NCBI GenBank assembly: GCA_964613095.1
Contig: CAZTFX010000003.1
Location: 1 to 64,000, forward strand
DNA length: 64,000 bases
Reading direction: 5' to 3'
From: RGIG4576 sp964613095
GTDB taxonomy: Bacteria; Bacteroidota; Bacteroidia; Bacteroidales; Muribaculaceae
Shown: piece after piece, positions 26,523-36,600 of the stretch
Numbering within the stretch: the first letter of the stretch is position 1
Layout of the letters: each line of letters begins with the position of its first letter
The notes under the pieces: generated by a model
Seen by the model: only the letters and a program-made list of their open reading frames with translations
What the model was told of the DNA's origin: nothing
The model's database searches: none
Position numbers and translations under genes: made by a program

Positions 26523-27209
26523 ATGGCAAATATACTAAATATAGACACATCAACCGATGTTTGTTCCGTTGCTTTAACAAGCGAAGGAACTGTTATAGAA
26601 CACAGAGAAGATTACGAAGGGCAAAACCACGCAAAAGTTCTAAGCTCATTCATAAATGATATGTTTACTTATGCTACGCCAAGAGGAATAAAGCTCGACG
26701 CTATTTCTGTCAGTATGGGACCCGGCTCATATACCGGACTTAGAATAGGCTTATCTGAAGCAAAAGGGTTATGTTTTGGTTTGGATATTCCACTAATTGG
26801 GATAAGCACACTTGAGCTTTTGACTGTAACCGTTATGTTTCGAGATTTTTGGGATGATGATATTTTATTTGCTCCTATGATTGACGCAAGGAGACAAGAG
26901 GTATATACAGGTGTATATGATTTGGCATTAAATAAAATAATGCAACCTCAACCTCTTATATTAGATCAAAATTCGTTCCAAGAATTTTCCGATAAAAAAA
27001 TTATATTTTTTGGCAACGGATCCGATAAAGCAAAAGATATAATCCAGTTACCTAATGCTCAATTTATAAAAGGGATAAAACCTGAAGCAGTAAATATGAT
27101 GGCATTATCGGAAAGAGCTTTTAGAAATAATGATTTTATTGATATTGCATATTCTACACCGGAATATCTCAAAGAATTTCAAAGTACAATTCCAAAAAAG
27201 AAATTCTAA
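26523..27209 (+). CDS. tsaB: tRNA threonylcarbamoyladenosine biosynthesis protein TsaB
   Basis: 228 residues. TsaB is the inactive ASKHA-fold partner of TsaD in making t6A37 on tRNAs that read ANN codons. The N-terminus ILNIDTSTDVCSVAL and the segment SMGPGSYTGLRIGLSEAKGL are diagnostic. It lacks the HxxxH iron-binding motif of TsaD, as expected. Divergent from yicC; the next gene begins ~100 bases downstream with its own promoter box. Confidence 0.95.
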   Translation: MANILNIDTSTDVCSVALTSEGTVIEHREDYEGQNHAKVLSSFINDMFTYATPRGIKLDAISVSMGPGSYTGLRIGLSEAKGLCFGLDIPLIGISTLELLTVTVMFRDFWDDDILFAPMIDARRQEVYTGVYDLALNKIMQPQPLILDQNSFQEFSDKKIIFFGNGSDKAKDIIQLPNAQFIKGIKPEAVNMMALSERAFRNNDFIDIAYSTPEYLKEFQSTIPKKKF

Positions 27210-27281
27210 AGCAATTAAACAAAAGTCTTTAATTTTGGTAATATAATTAATGGTTTATTTGCCAATTATAATTTATCCGAT

Positions 27282-27289
27282 TATTTTTG
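27282..27289 (+). promoter_or_regulatory. -7 promoter box for DUF4290-rimM
   Basis: TATTTTTG (TAnnTTTG), 21 bases before the ATG at 27311. Its terminal TTG is in frame with the gene and can be mistaken for a start codon. Confidence 0.5.
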
Positions 27290-27310
27290 CACAGAGATTT
27301 AAAGAATTAT

Positions 27311-27910
27311 ATGCTAGAATACAACAATCAGAAAAAAAATCTTATTCTTCCTGAATATGGAAGGAACATTCAACAAATGGTAGAATATTGCACATCCATT
27401 GAAAACAGAGATGAACGAAACAGATGTGCAAATACTATAATACAAACAATGGGAAATCTATTCCCTCAACTTAGAGATACCCCCGAATTTAAACATAAAT
27501 TATGGGATCATTTGGCTATTATGTCAAATTTCACTCTTGATATTGATTACCCTTATGAAATAATTAAAAAAGAAAATCTAAACACATCACCTCAACCGGT
27601 TTCATATCAATTAGAACCTATAAAATATCGTCATTACGGTAAAGTTATAGAACAAATGATAAGCCGAGCTTGCGAATATCCGGATGGCGAAGAACGCAAT
27701 AGTTTAATTTTATTGATAGCTAATCATATGAAAAAATTGATATATGGTATCAATAAAGAAGATGTTGAAGATGAAAAAATTTTCAATGATTTATATCAAT
27801 ATTCTCGCGGTAAGATTAAATTAACCACCGAAACCCATAAACTTCATGTGTTTAAGGAGGCTCCGGTTGTACAAAATAATACTAAGAAAAATTCTAAAAA
27901 GAAAAAATGA
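27311..27910 (+). CDS. DUF4290-family protein
   Basis: 199 residues from the ATG at 27311 (MLEYNNQKKNLILPEYGRNI). This is a conserved Bacteroidetes family of unknown function that I recall next to rimM. It is cytosolic and helical, ending in a Lys-rich tail (KKNSKKKK). Conserved elements are LPEYGRNIQQMV at residues 13-24 and DHLAIMSNF mid-protein. The stop overlaps the rimM start by 4 bases, so the two are coupled; a link to ribosome maturation is possible by context only. The murA gene often found in this neighbourhood is absent. Confidence 0.87.
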   Translation: MLEYNNQKKNLILPEYGRNIQQMVEYCTSIENRDERNRCANTIIQTMGNLFPQLRDTPEFKHKLWDHLAIMSNFTLDIDYPYEIIKKENLNTSPQPVSYQLEPIKYRHYGKVIEQMISRACEYPDGEERNSLILLIANHMKKLIYGINKEDVEDEKIFNDLYQYSRGKIKLTTETHKLHVFKEAPVVQNNTKKNSKKKK

Positions 27911-28440
27911 TCCGAAGAGAAGATATTATTGAAATCGGAGTATATAATAAACCACATGGTATAAATGGTGAAATATCCGCTACTTTTGATTATGATATAG
28001 ACATAATCAAAGATATTAATTGTTTTATTACCGATATTAATGGTATATATGTTCCATTTTTTGCTGAAAATTTAAGAACCAAAAGTAATAGTACAGTTCT
28101 TTTAAAAATTGAAGGGTTGGATGATGAAGTTAGTGTTAAGAAACTTGTAAACAATAAAATTTATACATTAAAATCCTCATTTCAACATTCACATGAAGTT
28201 TCTGATGAAACAGAAGAATTACCACTGGATTATTTTATAGGATTTACAATATCAGAAGAAAAAGAGGGAATCATCGGAAATATTCTTGATGTAGATTGTT
28301 CTACCGAGAACTTTTTATTTATTGTCAATAACCACGACAAACAAGTATTTATCCCTGCAACAGATGATTTTATTGTTGACATTGATTTAGATTGTAAAAC
28401 TATAACAATGTGCTTGCCTATGGGAATCTTAGAAATTTAA
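27907..28440 (+). CDS. rimM: Ribosome maturation factor RimM
   Basis: 177 residues. It binds S19 and assists assembly of the 30S head. The N-terminal RimM barrel has IEIGVYNKPHGINGEISATF (the family's G...PHG..GE signature) and the C-terminal PRC barrel has LPLDYFIGFTI and VFIPATDDFIVDID. The start overlaps the DUF4290 stop by 4 bases. Confidence 0.94.
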   Translation: MIRREDIIEIGVYNKPHGINGEISATFDYDIDIIKDINCFITDINGIYVPFFAENLRTKSNSTVLLKIEGLDDEVSVKKLVNNKIYTLKSSFQHSHEVSDETEELPLDYFIGFTISEEKEGIIGNILDVDCSTENFLFIVNNHDKQVFIPATDDFIVDIDLDCKTITMCLPMGILEI

Positions 28441-28461
28441 ACTAACTAAAAAGATAAAATT

Positions 28462-28782
28462 ATGAGTGACAACAAAACTTTCGATGAAAATGAAGCAATA
28501 GAGTTCATACGTAACTATATTCCGACAAATATCAAAAATAAGTATAGCGATAATGATATTCTACTATTGATGGATACAATGTATGATTTCTATGATGAAG
28601 ACGAAGACAATGACGATCAATACGACGAAACTCCTATAAATAACGAAACATATATTAATCGTATTGTTAATTACGTAAAGAAAAGTATTCGAAAAGACCC
28701 GGACAATGCAATTGAAATGGACGATGTTAAGCATTTGGTTCTTGGTGAAATTGAATATGAAAACACTTTAGATATTTTTTAA
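28462..28782 (+). CDS. Conserved hypothetical acidic protein
   Basis: 106 residues, strongly acidic, with a run of Asp/Glu at ~48-60 (YDEDEDNDDQYDE). No signal peptide or membrane segment; predicted helical on both sides of the acidic linker (EAIEFIRNYIP and NRIVNYVKKSI). I cannot name a family, though its position between rimM and an OmpA-like gene, 21 bases after rimM and 9 before the next gene, makes it a real operon member. Confidence 0.72.
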   Translation: MSDNKTFDENEAIEFIRNYIPTNIKNKYSDNDILLLMDTMYDFYDEDEDNDDQYDETPINNETYINRIVNYVKKSIRKDPDNAIEMDDVKHLVLGEIEYENTLDIF

Positions 28783-28791
28783 CAACAGTAT

Positions 28792-29448
28792 ATGATTAAG
28801 AATATAATATTATCACTTATCATAATTTCTTTACTATGTCCTATACATTGTGAAGCAAAGTTTTTCGGTAAAAAAGAAAAAAATGAAGAAATTGATATAT
28901 ATGAGCTATCAATAGATGAAAATATATCAACACCGGAATTAGGTAAACAAACTAATAAAATAATTGAATTCCAAAAAACACAACTTCAACATCTTAACAA
29001 ATTAGATCAAGCAAGTTTTCCATACGAAACTAAATTAATAAGAGATGGAGAAGTTATAATGATTACAATACCGGCACGAAGTCTATTCGAACAAAATAAA
29101 ACTAATCTAACAGAAAAAGGTAAAGATGTGCTTAAACCCATATTAAAATATCTCAAAACCAAACAACTATACAAAATTGTTTTAGCAATGCATTCCGACA
29201 ATACAGGAAATGATATTTATACAATGGATTTAACGACCAAGCGTGTTAATTCTGTTTTCGATTGGCTAGGGGAGAAGGATAAAACAATGACAGACAATGT
29301 TGTACCATATGCTTTAGGAAGCAACGACCCTATAGTCGATAACAATTCTGTTTCCAATAGAGATAAAAATCGTCGTTTGGTTATTTATTTAATTCCAGGA
29401 AAAATTATGATATACCAAGCAAAAAAAAGTAAAATCAATCTTTCATAA
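28792..29448 (+). CDS. OmpA-family peptidoglycan-binding-like protein
   Basis: 218 residues. A signal peptide (IILSLIIISLLCPIHCEA) is followed by ~75 variable residues and an OmpA C-terminal-like domain from ~85 to 210: ITIPARSLFEQNKTNLTEKGKDVLKPIL, AMHSDNTG, LTTKRVNSVFDWL and NRDKNRRLVIYLIP. In OmpA the corresponding positions bind diaminopimelate; the Asp in SDNTG and the Arg in NRRL are kept. A non-lipidated periplasmic protein is likely, since the only Cys near the signal end (PIHC) is poorly placed. Confidence 0.82.
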   Translation: MIKNIILSLIIISLLCPIHCEAKFFGKKEKNEEIDIYELSIDENISTPELGKQTNKIIEFQKTQLQHLNKLDQASFPYETKLIRDGEVIMITIPARSLFEQNKTNLTEKGKDVLKPILKYLKTKQLYKIVLAMHSDNTGNDIYTMDLTTKRVNSVFDWLGEKDKTMTDNVVPYALGSNDPIVDNNSVSNRDKNRRLVIYLIPGKIMIYQAKKSKINLS

Positions 29449-29478
29449 AAAAGATTCTTTCTATCGCTATAAAAACAC

Positions 29479-29486
29479 TAACTTTG
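29479..29486 (+). promoter_or_regulatory. -7 promoter box for proS
   Basis: TAACTTTG (TAnnTTTG), 18 bases before the proS ATG. Confidence 0.55.
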
Positions 29487-29504
29487 CAAAAAATATAATA
29501 AATA

Positions 29505-30986
29505 ATGGCAAAAGAGCTTAAAGATTTAACAAAAAGAGCAGAAAACTACTCTCAATGGTATAATGATTTGGTTGTTAAAGCCGATTTGGCAGAACAATCA
29601 GCAGTAAGAGGTTGCATGGTTATCAAACCTTATGGCTATGCTATTTGGGAAAAAATGCAACAAGAATTAGATAGAAGATTTAAAGAAACAGGGCACGTTA
29701 ATGCATATTTTCCTTTATTAATACCCAAGTCTTTCCTTAGTAGAGAGGCTGACCATGTCGAAGGTTTTGCGAAAGAATGTGCCATTGTGACACACCACCG
29801 TCTTAAAAATTCCCCAGATGGAAAAGGGGTAATTGTTGATCCTGAAGCAAAATTAGAAGAAGAACTAATCATTCGTCCTACTTCAGAAACAATCATTTGG
29901 AATACATATAAAAATTGGATAAACTCATACCGAGACCTACCTATTCTATGCAATCAATGGGCAAATGTAATGCGCTGGGAAATGCGTACTCGTATGTTCT
30001 TACGAACAGCAGAATTCCTATGGCAAGAAGGACACACTGCCCATGCTACAAGCGAAGAGGCAATTGAAGAGGTCAAGAAAATGATTAACGTTTATGCTGA
30101 TTTCGCTGAAAATTGTATGGCAGTTCCGGTTATACAAGGTGTAAAAACAGCCAATGAACGCTTTGCCGGTGCTATTGATACTTACACTATTGAAGCAATG
30201 ATGCAAGACGGTAAGGCTCTTCAATCGGGAACATCACATTTCTTGGGACAAAATTTTGCTAAGGCTTTTGACGTAAAATTCATTAACAAAAATAATGAAT
30301 TAGAATATGTTTGGGCAACATCATGGGGTGTGTCAACTCGTTTAATGGGAGCATTAATTATGACTCATTCCGATGATAACGGTTTAGTTTTACCACCCAA
30401 ATTGGCTCCTATACAAGTAGTAATCATTCCTATTTATAAGAGTGAAGAACAACTAAATGAAATTAGTAAAAAAGTTGAACCTATCATTAATAAACTGAAA
30501 TCTATGGGCATAAGTGTAAAATATGATAACGCTGATAATAAACGTCCGGGATTCAAATTTGCCGATTATGAGTTGAAAGGTGTTCCAGTAAGACTTGTTT
30601 TAGGTGCAAGAGATATTGAAAATAATACAATTGAAGTTATGCGTCGTGACACTTTAGAAAAACACGTAGCTTCTCTTGATAACATAGAAGAATATGTAGC
30701 TAATCTATTGAATGAAATTCAACAAAACATTTTCAATAAGGCGTTAAAGCACCGAGAAGAAATGACATATACTGTAGATACTTGGGACGAATTTAAGGAA
30801 CGTATTGAAAATGGAGGATTTATTCTTGCTCATTGGGATGGAACTACCGAAACAGAATTAAAAATAAAAGAGGAAACAAAAGCAACCATACGCTGTATTC
30901 CTCTTGAAGGAGATAAAACTCCGGGACAATGTATTTATACAGGAAAACCATCTGCACAAAGGGTTCTATTTGCAAGAAATTACTAA
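29505..30986 (+). CDS. proS: Prolyl-tRNA synthetase (archaeal/eukaryotic-like type)
   Basis: 493 residues. A class II aminoacyl-tRNA synthetase of the short ProS3/eukaryote-like type, without the editing insertion of the long bacterial form; this type is normal in Bacteroidetes. Motif 2 is in VMRWEMRTRMFLRTAEFLWQEGHT, motif 3 in SWGVSTRLMGALI. An anticodon-binding domain follows (IPIYKSEEQLNEI, then GVPVRLVLGARD) and the C-terminal zinc-like domain ends in RVLFARNY. Its own promoter and a strong terminator suggest a single-gene transcript. Confidence 0.96.
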   Translation: MAKELKDLTKRAENYSQWYNDLVVKADLAEQSAVRGCMVIKPYGYAIWEKMQQELDRRFKETGHVNAYFPLLIPKSFLSREADHVEGFAKECAIVTHHRLKNSPDGKGVIVDPEAKLEEELIIRPTSETIIWNTYKNWINSYRDLPILCNQWANVMRWEMRTRMFLRTAEFLWQEGHTAHATSEEAIEEVKKMINVYADFAENCMAVPVIQGVKTANERFAGAIDTYTIEAMMQDGKALQSGTSHFLGQNFAKAFDVKFINKNNELEYVWATSWGVSTRLMGALIMTHSDDNGLVLPPKLAPIQVVIIPIYKSEEQLNEISKKVEPIINKLKSMGISVKYDNADNKRPGFKFADYELKGVPVRLVLGARDIENNTIEVMRRDTLEKHVASLDNIEEYVANLLNEIQQNIFNKALKHREEMTYTVDTWDEFKERIENGGFILAHWDGTTETELKIKEETKATIRCIPLEGDKTPGQCIYTGKPSAQRVLFARNY

Positions 30987-31011
30987 TTTCGAGATTAAAG
31001 TTAATTTTATA

Positions 31012-31047
31012 AAACCGAATTTAGACGATAATGTCTGAGTTCGGTTT
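31012..31047. terminator. Bidirectional hairpin terminator after proS
   Basis: AAACCGAA ... TTCGGTTT enclosing AGAC / GTCT, with loop GATAAT. It lies 25 bases after the proS stop and 4 bases before the stop of the convergent gene at 31052, so it can serve both. Confidence 0.8.
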
Positions 31048-31051
31048 ATTA

Positions 31052-32149
31052 TTATTTATGTTTTACAAATCTTATTTGTCCCTTTTCTTTAGGGAAATAT
31101 AAAGTCATTATATTATTATCTTCCTCTATCATAACATAAGTATCATCATTAATTTCCTCAAAAACAGAATCATACCACACCAAATCATAATTATCTTTAA
31201 ATCTGGTAGGAGATAAACGTCCTTTTAACATTCCACTTGTCCATTTTACGCTATTCACTACTGCTCCTGAATAATATAACAAATCATAACCGCTTTCATT
31301 ATTTTCAACTACAACTAATTGATATTTACCACCTAATTTCAACTTCGTTTCATCTATATTTCTATCTAAATAAGTCCATAATCCTTCAATATTCCCAATC
31401 GAATCACTTCTCAAATAATCATTTAAATTATTCCGATTCCATTTGGTTAAAAGTCTACGTTCCTTTATTATGTTTTTTTTCGTAATAAAACGTTCTAATT
31501 CAACCACGCTACCTGAACCTATAAAATAACCTATTTTCATTGAATCGCCATATGATACATCAATTTTATCTATTAAAATAGGATTATCATCTCCTATATA
31601 TAGATAGGTATTGTCTCCATCATATTTTAACCAAATAGAATTATATCCATCATATAAATCAACACCTTTTCTTAATGATGTAGTTTTTATTATTTCAATA
31701 TTTCCAGAATTTACATTTAACACTTCTACTATTAAACTTCTCTCATCAAGAATATCATGCAATAATGTATTATGACCTTTTAATCGTATCATTTGGTAAT
31801 TATTGCAATCTTTATAATTCCACACAAATCCCCAACTAGGATTTGAGACTTTATAAGACTTATTATATTTATTATATATTTTAAATGATTTTCCACTCAA
31901 GTTACTTTTATTAGCAATTCTCATGGAAATTGAAAATTCTGAATTTGCACAATAAAAATCAATAAGATTAAAATGAATCTCAGTTGAACTATTACTCTCA
32001 ACAAGGATATCATCTATTATCTCGTTATCTTGATTTTTTAAACCATTAAAGCCATTTAAATAGGTATAGTATTTTGATTGTGAGGTCATAATACTAGATG
32101 TAAATAACATCAATATAAGACACATAAAGAATCGATATTTTTTATTCAT
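31052..32149 (-). CDS. Exported protein of unknown function
   Basis: 365 residues. A clear signal peptide (FFMCLILMLFTSSIMTS, cut before QSKYYTY) is followed by a soluble, Asn/Ser/Tyr-rich, beta-predicted protein. Segments such as GFVWNYKDCNNYQMIRLKG, SIWLKYDGDNTYLYIGDDN and KIGYFIGSGSVVELERF look like the strands of a jelly-roll or concanavalin-like module in the first ~220 residues. The C-terminal ~120 (GLWTYLDRNIDETKLKLGG onward) looks like a second, lipocalin-like beta domain ending in MTLYFPKEKGQIRFVKH. I recognise no family. It stands alone, convergent with proS and divergent from the LysE gene. Confidence 0.7.
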   Translation of the reverse strand: MNKKYRFFMCLILMLFTSSIMTSQSKYYTYLNGFNGLKNQDNEIIDDILVESNSSTEIHFNLIDFYCANSEFSISMRIANKSNLSGKSFKIYNKYNKSYKVSNPSWGFVWNYKDCNNYQMIRLKGHNTLLHDILDERSLIVEVLNVNSGNIEIIKTTSLRKGVDLYDGYNSIWLKYDGDNTYLYIGDDNPILIDKIDVSYGDSMKIGYFIGSGSVVELERFITKKNIIKERRLLTKWNRNNLNDYLRSDSIGNIEGLWTYLDRNIDETKLKLGGKYQLVVVENNESGYDLLYYSGAVVNSVKWTSGMLKGRLSPTRFKDNYDLVWYDSVFEEINDDTYVMIEEDNNIMTLYFPKEKGQIRFVKHK

Positions 32150-32228
32150 AATTCAATCATTTAATATTTATAATATTAAAGAATGGTTTAAATCATTCTT
32201 TAACGCAAAGATATTACAATATTTTTAT

Positions 32229-32236
32229 TACCTTTG
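32229..32236 (+). promoter_or_regulatory. -7 promoter box for the LysE/CBM9 pair
   Basis: TACCTTTG (TAnnTTTG), 28 bases before the ATG at 32265. The in-frame TTG at 32241 lies only 4 bases past the box and is rejected as a start. Confidence 0.5.
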
Positions 32237-32264
32237 TTAGTTGAATACATATTTTGGCAAAAAA

Positions 32265-32912
32265 ATGGAGTTAATCCTATTAATGATAATACGTGGACTA
32301 GCTATTGGTATATTGGTTTCTGCACCGATGGGACCAATAGGTGTGCTATGTATACAACGAACTCTTAACAAAGGACGATGGTCGGGTTTTTTTACCGGAT
32401 TAGGGGCAGCTTTATCCGATATAATATATTGTCTGTTAACCGGACTTGGTATGTCTTTTGTTATTGATTTTATAGAAACGAATCAAAATATTTTACAAAT
32501 CGTAGGAAGTGTAGCTTTATTACTATATGGATTTTATCTTCTTAGGAAAAATCCTGCCGGTAGCCTTAAAGCTCCTAAACAAAAAAAAGCATCTTATCCT
32601 CAAGATTTCATCACCGGATTCTTGTTCACCTTTTCCAATCCACTGATTTTATTCTTGATAATTAGTTTTTATGCTCGTTTTAACTTCCTATCACCCGATT
32701 ACCACTACTACCATTATTTAGTTGGATTCCTGTTTATATTTGTTGGAGCTTTATTATGGTGGTTTATTATAACATTTTTTGTAAATAAAATACGTTCTAA
32801 GTTCAATGTAAGAAGCATGTGGCTGGTAAATTGTATAATTGGTGTTATTATATTACTTATGGCTGCATTTGGACTTATTACCGGTATTAAAGACTATATT
32901 ACGATTTTATGA
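32265..32912 (+). CDS. LysE-family amino-acid exporter/translocator
   Basis: 215 residues from the ATG at 32265. Six transmembrane segments can be drawn. The family's first-helix signature is present (GLAIGILVSAPMGPIGVLCIQRTL), followed by a GFFTGLGAALSDIIY-like second segment and SNPLILFLIISFYARF. LysE/RhtB proteins export amino acids such as lysine, threonine or homoserine; the substrate here is unknown. Its stop overlaps the start of the CBM9-like gene by 4 bases. Confidence 0.88.
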   Translation: MELILLMIIRGLAIGILVSAPMGPIGVLCIQRTLNKGRWSGFFTGLGAALSDIIYCLLTGLGMSFVIDFIETNQNILQIVGSVALLLYGFYLLRKNPAGSLKAPKQKKASYPQDFITGFLFTFSNPLILFLIISFYARFNFLSPDYHYYHYLVGFLFIFVGALLWWFIITFFVNKIRSKFNVRSMWLVNCIIGVIILLMAAFGLITGIKDYITIL

Positions 32913-33580
32913 GCAGCATAAAAAAGCACTTAACAATTCCATATTATTCTAAATTGGATAATATGTCATTAGAAGATGTTAGTAGTTTTCTTGAACAAGA
33001 AGAAGTAAAACATCATATCAAATGTCGTAATTGGGTGGAAAAATTTCATTTTCATCCTCTTACTGCATTTACTGTAGCATACTCTGAAAAATATATTTAC
33101 GTTGATTTTTATGTACGAGGTAATTACCTAAGAGCTGTGAATTACACCAATAATTCACCTGTTGCAGAAGATAGTTGTGTTGAATTTTTCTTAAAAGCTC
33201 CCGGTAATAACGAATATTGGAACTTTGAATTTAATTGCATTGGAACAATTAATGCGTCACATAGAGAAAAAAGAGAAAATCCCACTAGATTAAATGATGA
33301 AGAGATCGCACAAATTAAACGTTATGCATCATGTGGAACCAGACCTTTTGAAGAAATGGAAGGAATATTTTCATGGAATTTGATTATTGCCATACCATTT
33401 TCTCTAATTGGACTCGACTCAAACAATTTACCGGAAATGATAACAGGAAATTTCTATAAATGTGGTTCAAAAACCAGTGCACCGCATTTATTAAGTTGGT
33501 CTCCAATAGACTATCCTAAGCCGGATTTTCATAGACCAGAATTCTTTGGTGATTTGTTTTTCGGAGCAAAAGATAAATAA
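32909..33580 (+). CDS. Carbohydrate-binding family 9-like protein, cytosolic
   Basis: 223 residues. No signal peptide. Matches the CBM9-like beta-sandwich seen in Bacteroidetes proteins: FTVAYSEKYIYVDFYVRG, DSCVEFFLKAPGNNEYWNFEFNCIGTI, FSWNLIIAIPFSLIGL, and a C-terminal SAPHLLSWSPIDYPKPDFHRP (the 'W.P....P.FH.P..FG' ending is characteristic). Coupled by a 4-base overlap to the LysE gene, which is an odd pairing. A catalytic role is not evident. Confidence 0.8.
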   Translation: MSSIKKHLTIPYYSKLDNMSLEDVSSFLEQEEVKHHIKCRNWVEKFHFHPLTAFTVAYSEKYIYVDFYVRGNYLRAVNYTNNSPVAEDSCVEFFLKAPGNNEYWNFEFNCIGTINASHREKRENPTRLNDEEIAQIKRYASCGTRPFEEMEGIFSWNLIIAIPFSLIGLDSNNLPEMITGNFYKCGSKTSAPHLLSWSPIDYPKPDFHRPEFFGDLFFGAKDK

Positions 33581-33610
33581 TTACTAATATATTAATCAAG
33601 TCAATACACA

Positions 33611-36600
33611 ATGCAACCATTTGTTCACCTTCACGTCCATTCACAATATTCGATACTTGATGGTCAAGCGTCGATTAAAGCCCTTGTAAACAAAGCAAAG
33701 GAAAATGGAATGAAAGGTATAGCTTTAACCGATCATGGTAATATGTTCGGTATTAAAGAATTTCACGACTATTGCAATAAAATAAATGGTGACTTGAACT
33801 CCGCGATTAAGCAATTAAACAAACAGGTCAAGGAGTTGGAACAATCGGAGAATCCTGATTGTGAAAAAATCAATAATTTAAAGAACGAAATAGAAGATAA
33901 AAAAGCTCAAAGATTTAAGCCCATTTTCGGCTGTGAAATGTATGTAGCCGATAAAACCATGCAGGAACGTACATCAAAAAGTGATACAGGACGACACTTG
34001 GTTGTTCTTGCTAAAAACGAAAAAGGATACCACAATCTCATTAAATTGGTATCTAAAGCTTGGACTGATGGTTTTTATTCGCACCCTCGAACAGATAAAA
34101 CCAGCCTAAAAGAAAGAAAAGAAGGTCTTATAGTATGTTCAGCATGTCTTGGTGGAGAAATACCAAAGTTAATTCTCCAAGATAGAATTGATGAAGCAAG
34201 AGAGTCGGCTAAATGGTTTAAAGACGTCTTTGGAGATGATTTCTATTTAGAACTTCAACGACATAAAGCAACCGTTCCTATAGCTAATCATGAGACTTTT
34301 CCTCTTCAAGAAAAAGTTAATGTAATTTTAAAAGAATTTTCAGAAGAACTAGGAATAAAGCTAATCTGCTCAAATGATGTCCATTTTGTAAATGAGAGTG
34401 ATGCTGATGCCCATGACCGACTGATTTGTTTATCTACAGGCAAATTCTTGAGTGATGAAAAGCGTATGCTTTATAGTAAACAAGAATGGTTAAAAACTCA
34501 GGAAGAAATGAATGAAATTTTCTTTGACTTTCCTGAAGCATTGTCCAACACTCAAGAAATTCTTAACAAAGTAGAATTTTATTCGATTGATCATGATGCG
34601 ATTCTTCCAAACTTTCCTCTTCCGGAAGGGTTTACAGATAATGATGATTATCTTCGTTATTTAGTATATGAAGGAGCAAAGAAGAGGTGGAATGAACTTG
34701 ATGAAGAACATATTGAACGTATAGATTTTGAGCTGAATACAATCAAAAACATGGGGTTTCCCGGATATTTCTTGATTGTACAGGATTTTATTCAGGCAGC
34801 AAGAGATTTAGGAGTATCGGTGGGTCCCGGTCGTGGATCGGCTGCAGGATCGGCTGTTGCATATTGTTTGGGAATTACCCAAATCGATCCCATTAAATAT
34901 GACCTGCTTTTTGAACGTTTCTTGAATCCTGACCGTATATCTTTACCCGATATCGATATAGATTTTGATGATGACGGACGTGCAAGTGTGCTTAAATACG
35001 TCACTCAAAAATATGGTGAAGAAAAAGTTGCTCATATTATAACGTATGGTACGATGGCGGCAAAAATGGCTTTAAAGGATGTTGCCAGAGTTCATCAATT
35101 ACCAATTCCTGAAAGCGACCGACTTACAAAGATGATTCCAAGTAAGCCCAATGACATGCCCAATCAGGACAATGGTAAAAAATACGCAATCACGATATCC
35201 AATTGTATTAAATGTTTCCCGGAATTTGCGGCTGAAAAAAACAGTAGTGATCCCAATATTGCTTCTACAATTCAATATGCCGAAGCTCTGGAAGGAAACG
35301 TAAGAAGTACCGGTGTACATGCATGTGGAGTCATTATAGGTCGTGATGATATTACCGATTGGGTTCCGGTAAGTACAGCACCCGACAAAGACGGTAACAA
35401 AATGCTTGTCACACAATATGAAGGTAGTGTTATCGAATCAACAGGTCTCATTAAAATGGACTTCTTGGGACTTAAAACATTATCAATCATCAAGGAAGCT
35501 CTTTCCAATATCAAAAACACACGGAATATTGATGTTGATATTGATAATGCTCCGATTGATGATGCTAAAACATACCAACTATATTGTGAGGGAAGAACTG
35601 TAGGTACATTCCAATTTGAATCATCCGGTATGCAAAAATATCTTATCGAACTTCAGCCATCAACATTTGAAGACTTGATAGCTATGAATGCATTATACAG
35701 ACCGGGTCCTATGGATTATATACCTGATTTTATCAACCGAAAATTAGGTAGGAAACCCATCGAATATGATATACCGATAATGGAAAAATATCTTAAAGAT
35801 ACCTATGGTATTACGGTATATCAAGAACAAGTCATGCTTTTATCTCGCCTTTTAGGAAATTTCACACGTGGTGAAAGTGACGCGTTGCGTAAGGCAATGG
35901 GTAAAAAATTGCGAGATAAGCTGGATCAAATGAAACCTAAATTCATTGAAGGAGGGAAAAGCAACGGACATGATCCTAAAATTCTTGAAAAAATATGGCA
36001 AGATTGGGAAAAATTTGCTTCCTACGCATTTAATAAATCACATGCTACTTGTTATTCATGGGTTGCTTATCAAACAGCCTATTTGAAAGCTAATTATCCG
36101 GCAGAATATATGTCAGCAGTCCTTAGCCGAAACTTAAACGATATTGAAAAATTATCTAAATTCATGGATGAATGTAAATCCATGAAAATTCCGGTTAAAG
36201 GTCCCGACATCAATGAAAGTTATAAAAATTTCAGTGCCAATAAATCAGGGGAAATACGCTTTGGTCTTGGAGGTATAAAAACAGTAGGAGTAAATGCGGT
36301 TGAAGCAATCATCAGTGAACGAAAAGAAAACGGTCCATACAAATCGATTTATGATTTTGTGGAACGAGTAAATTTATCTTCATGTAACCGCCGTACTATT
36401 GAAGCATTGGCTCTTGCCGGATGTTTTGATAGTTTTAGTGAAATTTCGAGAGAAGACTTTTTCGAAAGAAACAGCAAAGATGAAACATTCCTTGAAGTCT
36501 TAACCAAATATGGAGCTCGCTTCCAAGAAGATAAGAACAATCAAGCTACGTCACTTTTTGGATGTATGGAAGAAAACGTGGTTTTCACATCAAAGCCACC

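Noticed and set aside
26422..26580. 53-residue N-terminal extension of YicC
   Set aside because: It overlaps the start of divergent tsaB, encodes a Leu/Phe-rich stretch unlike the family, and the conserved MTGFGK begins only four residues after the ATG at 26421.
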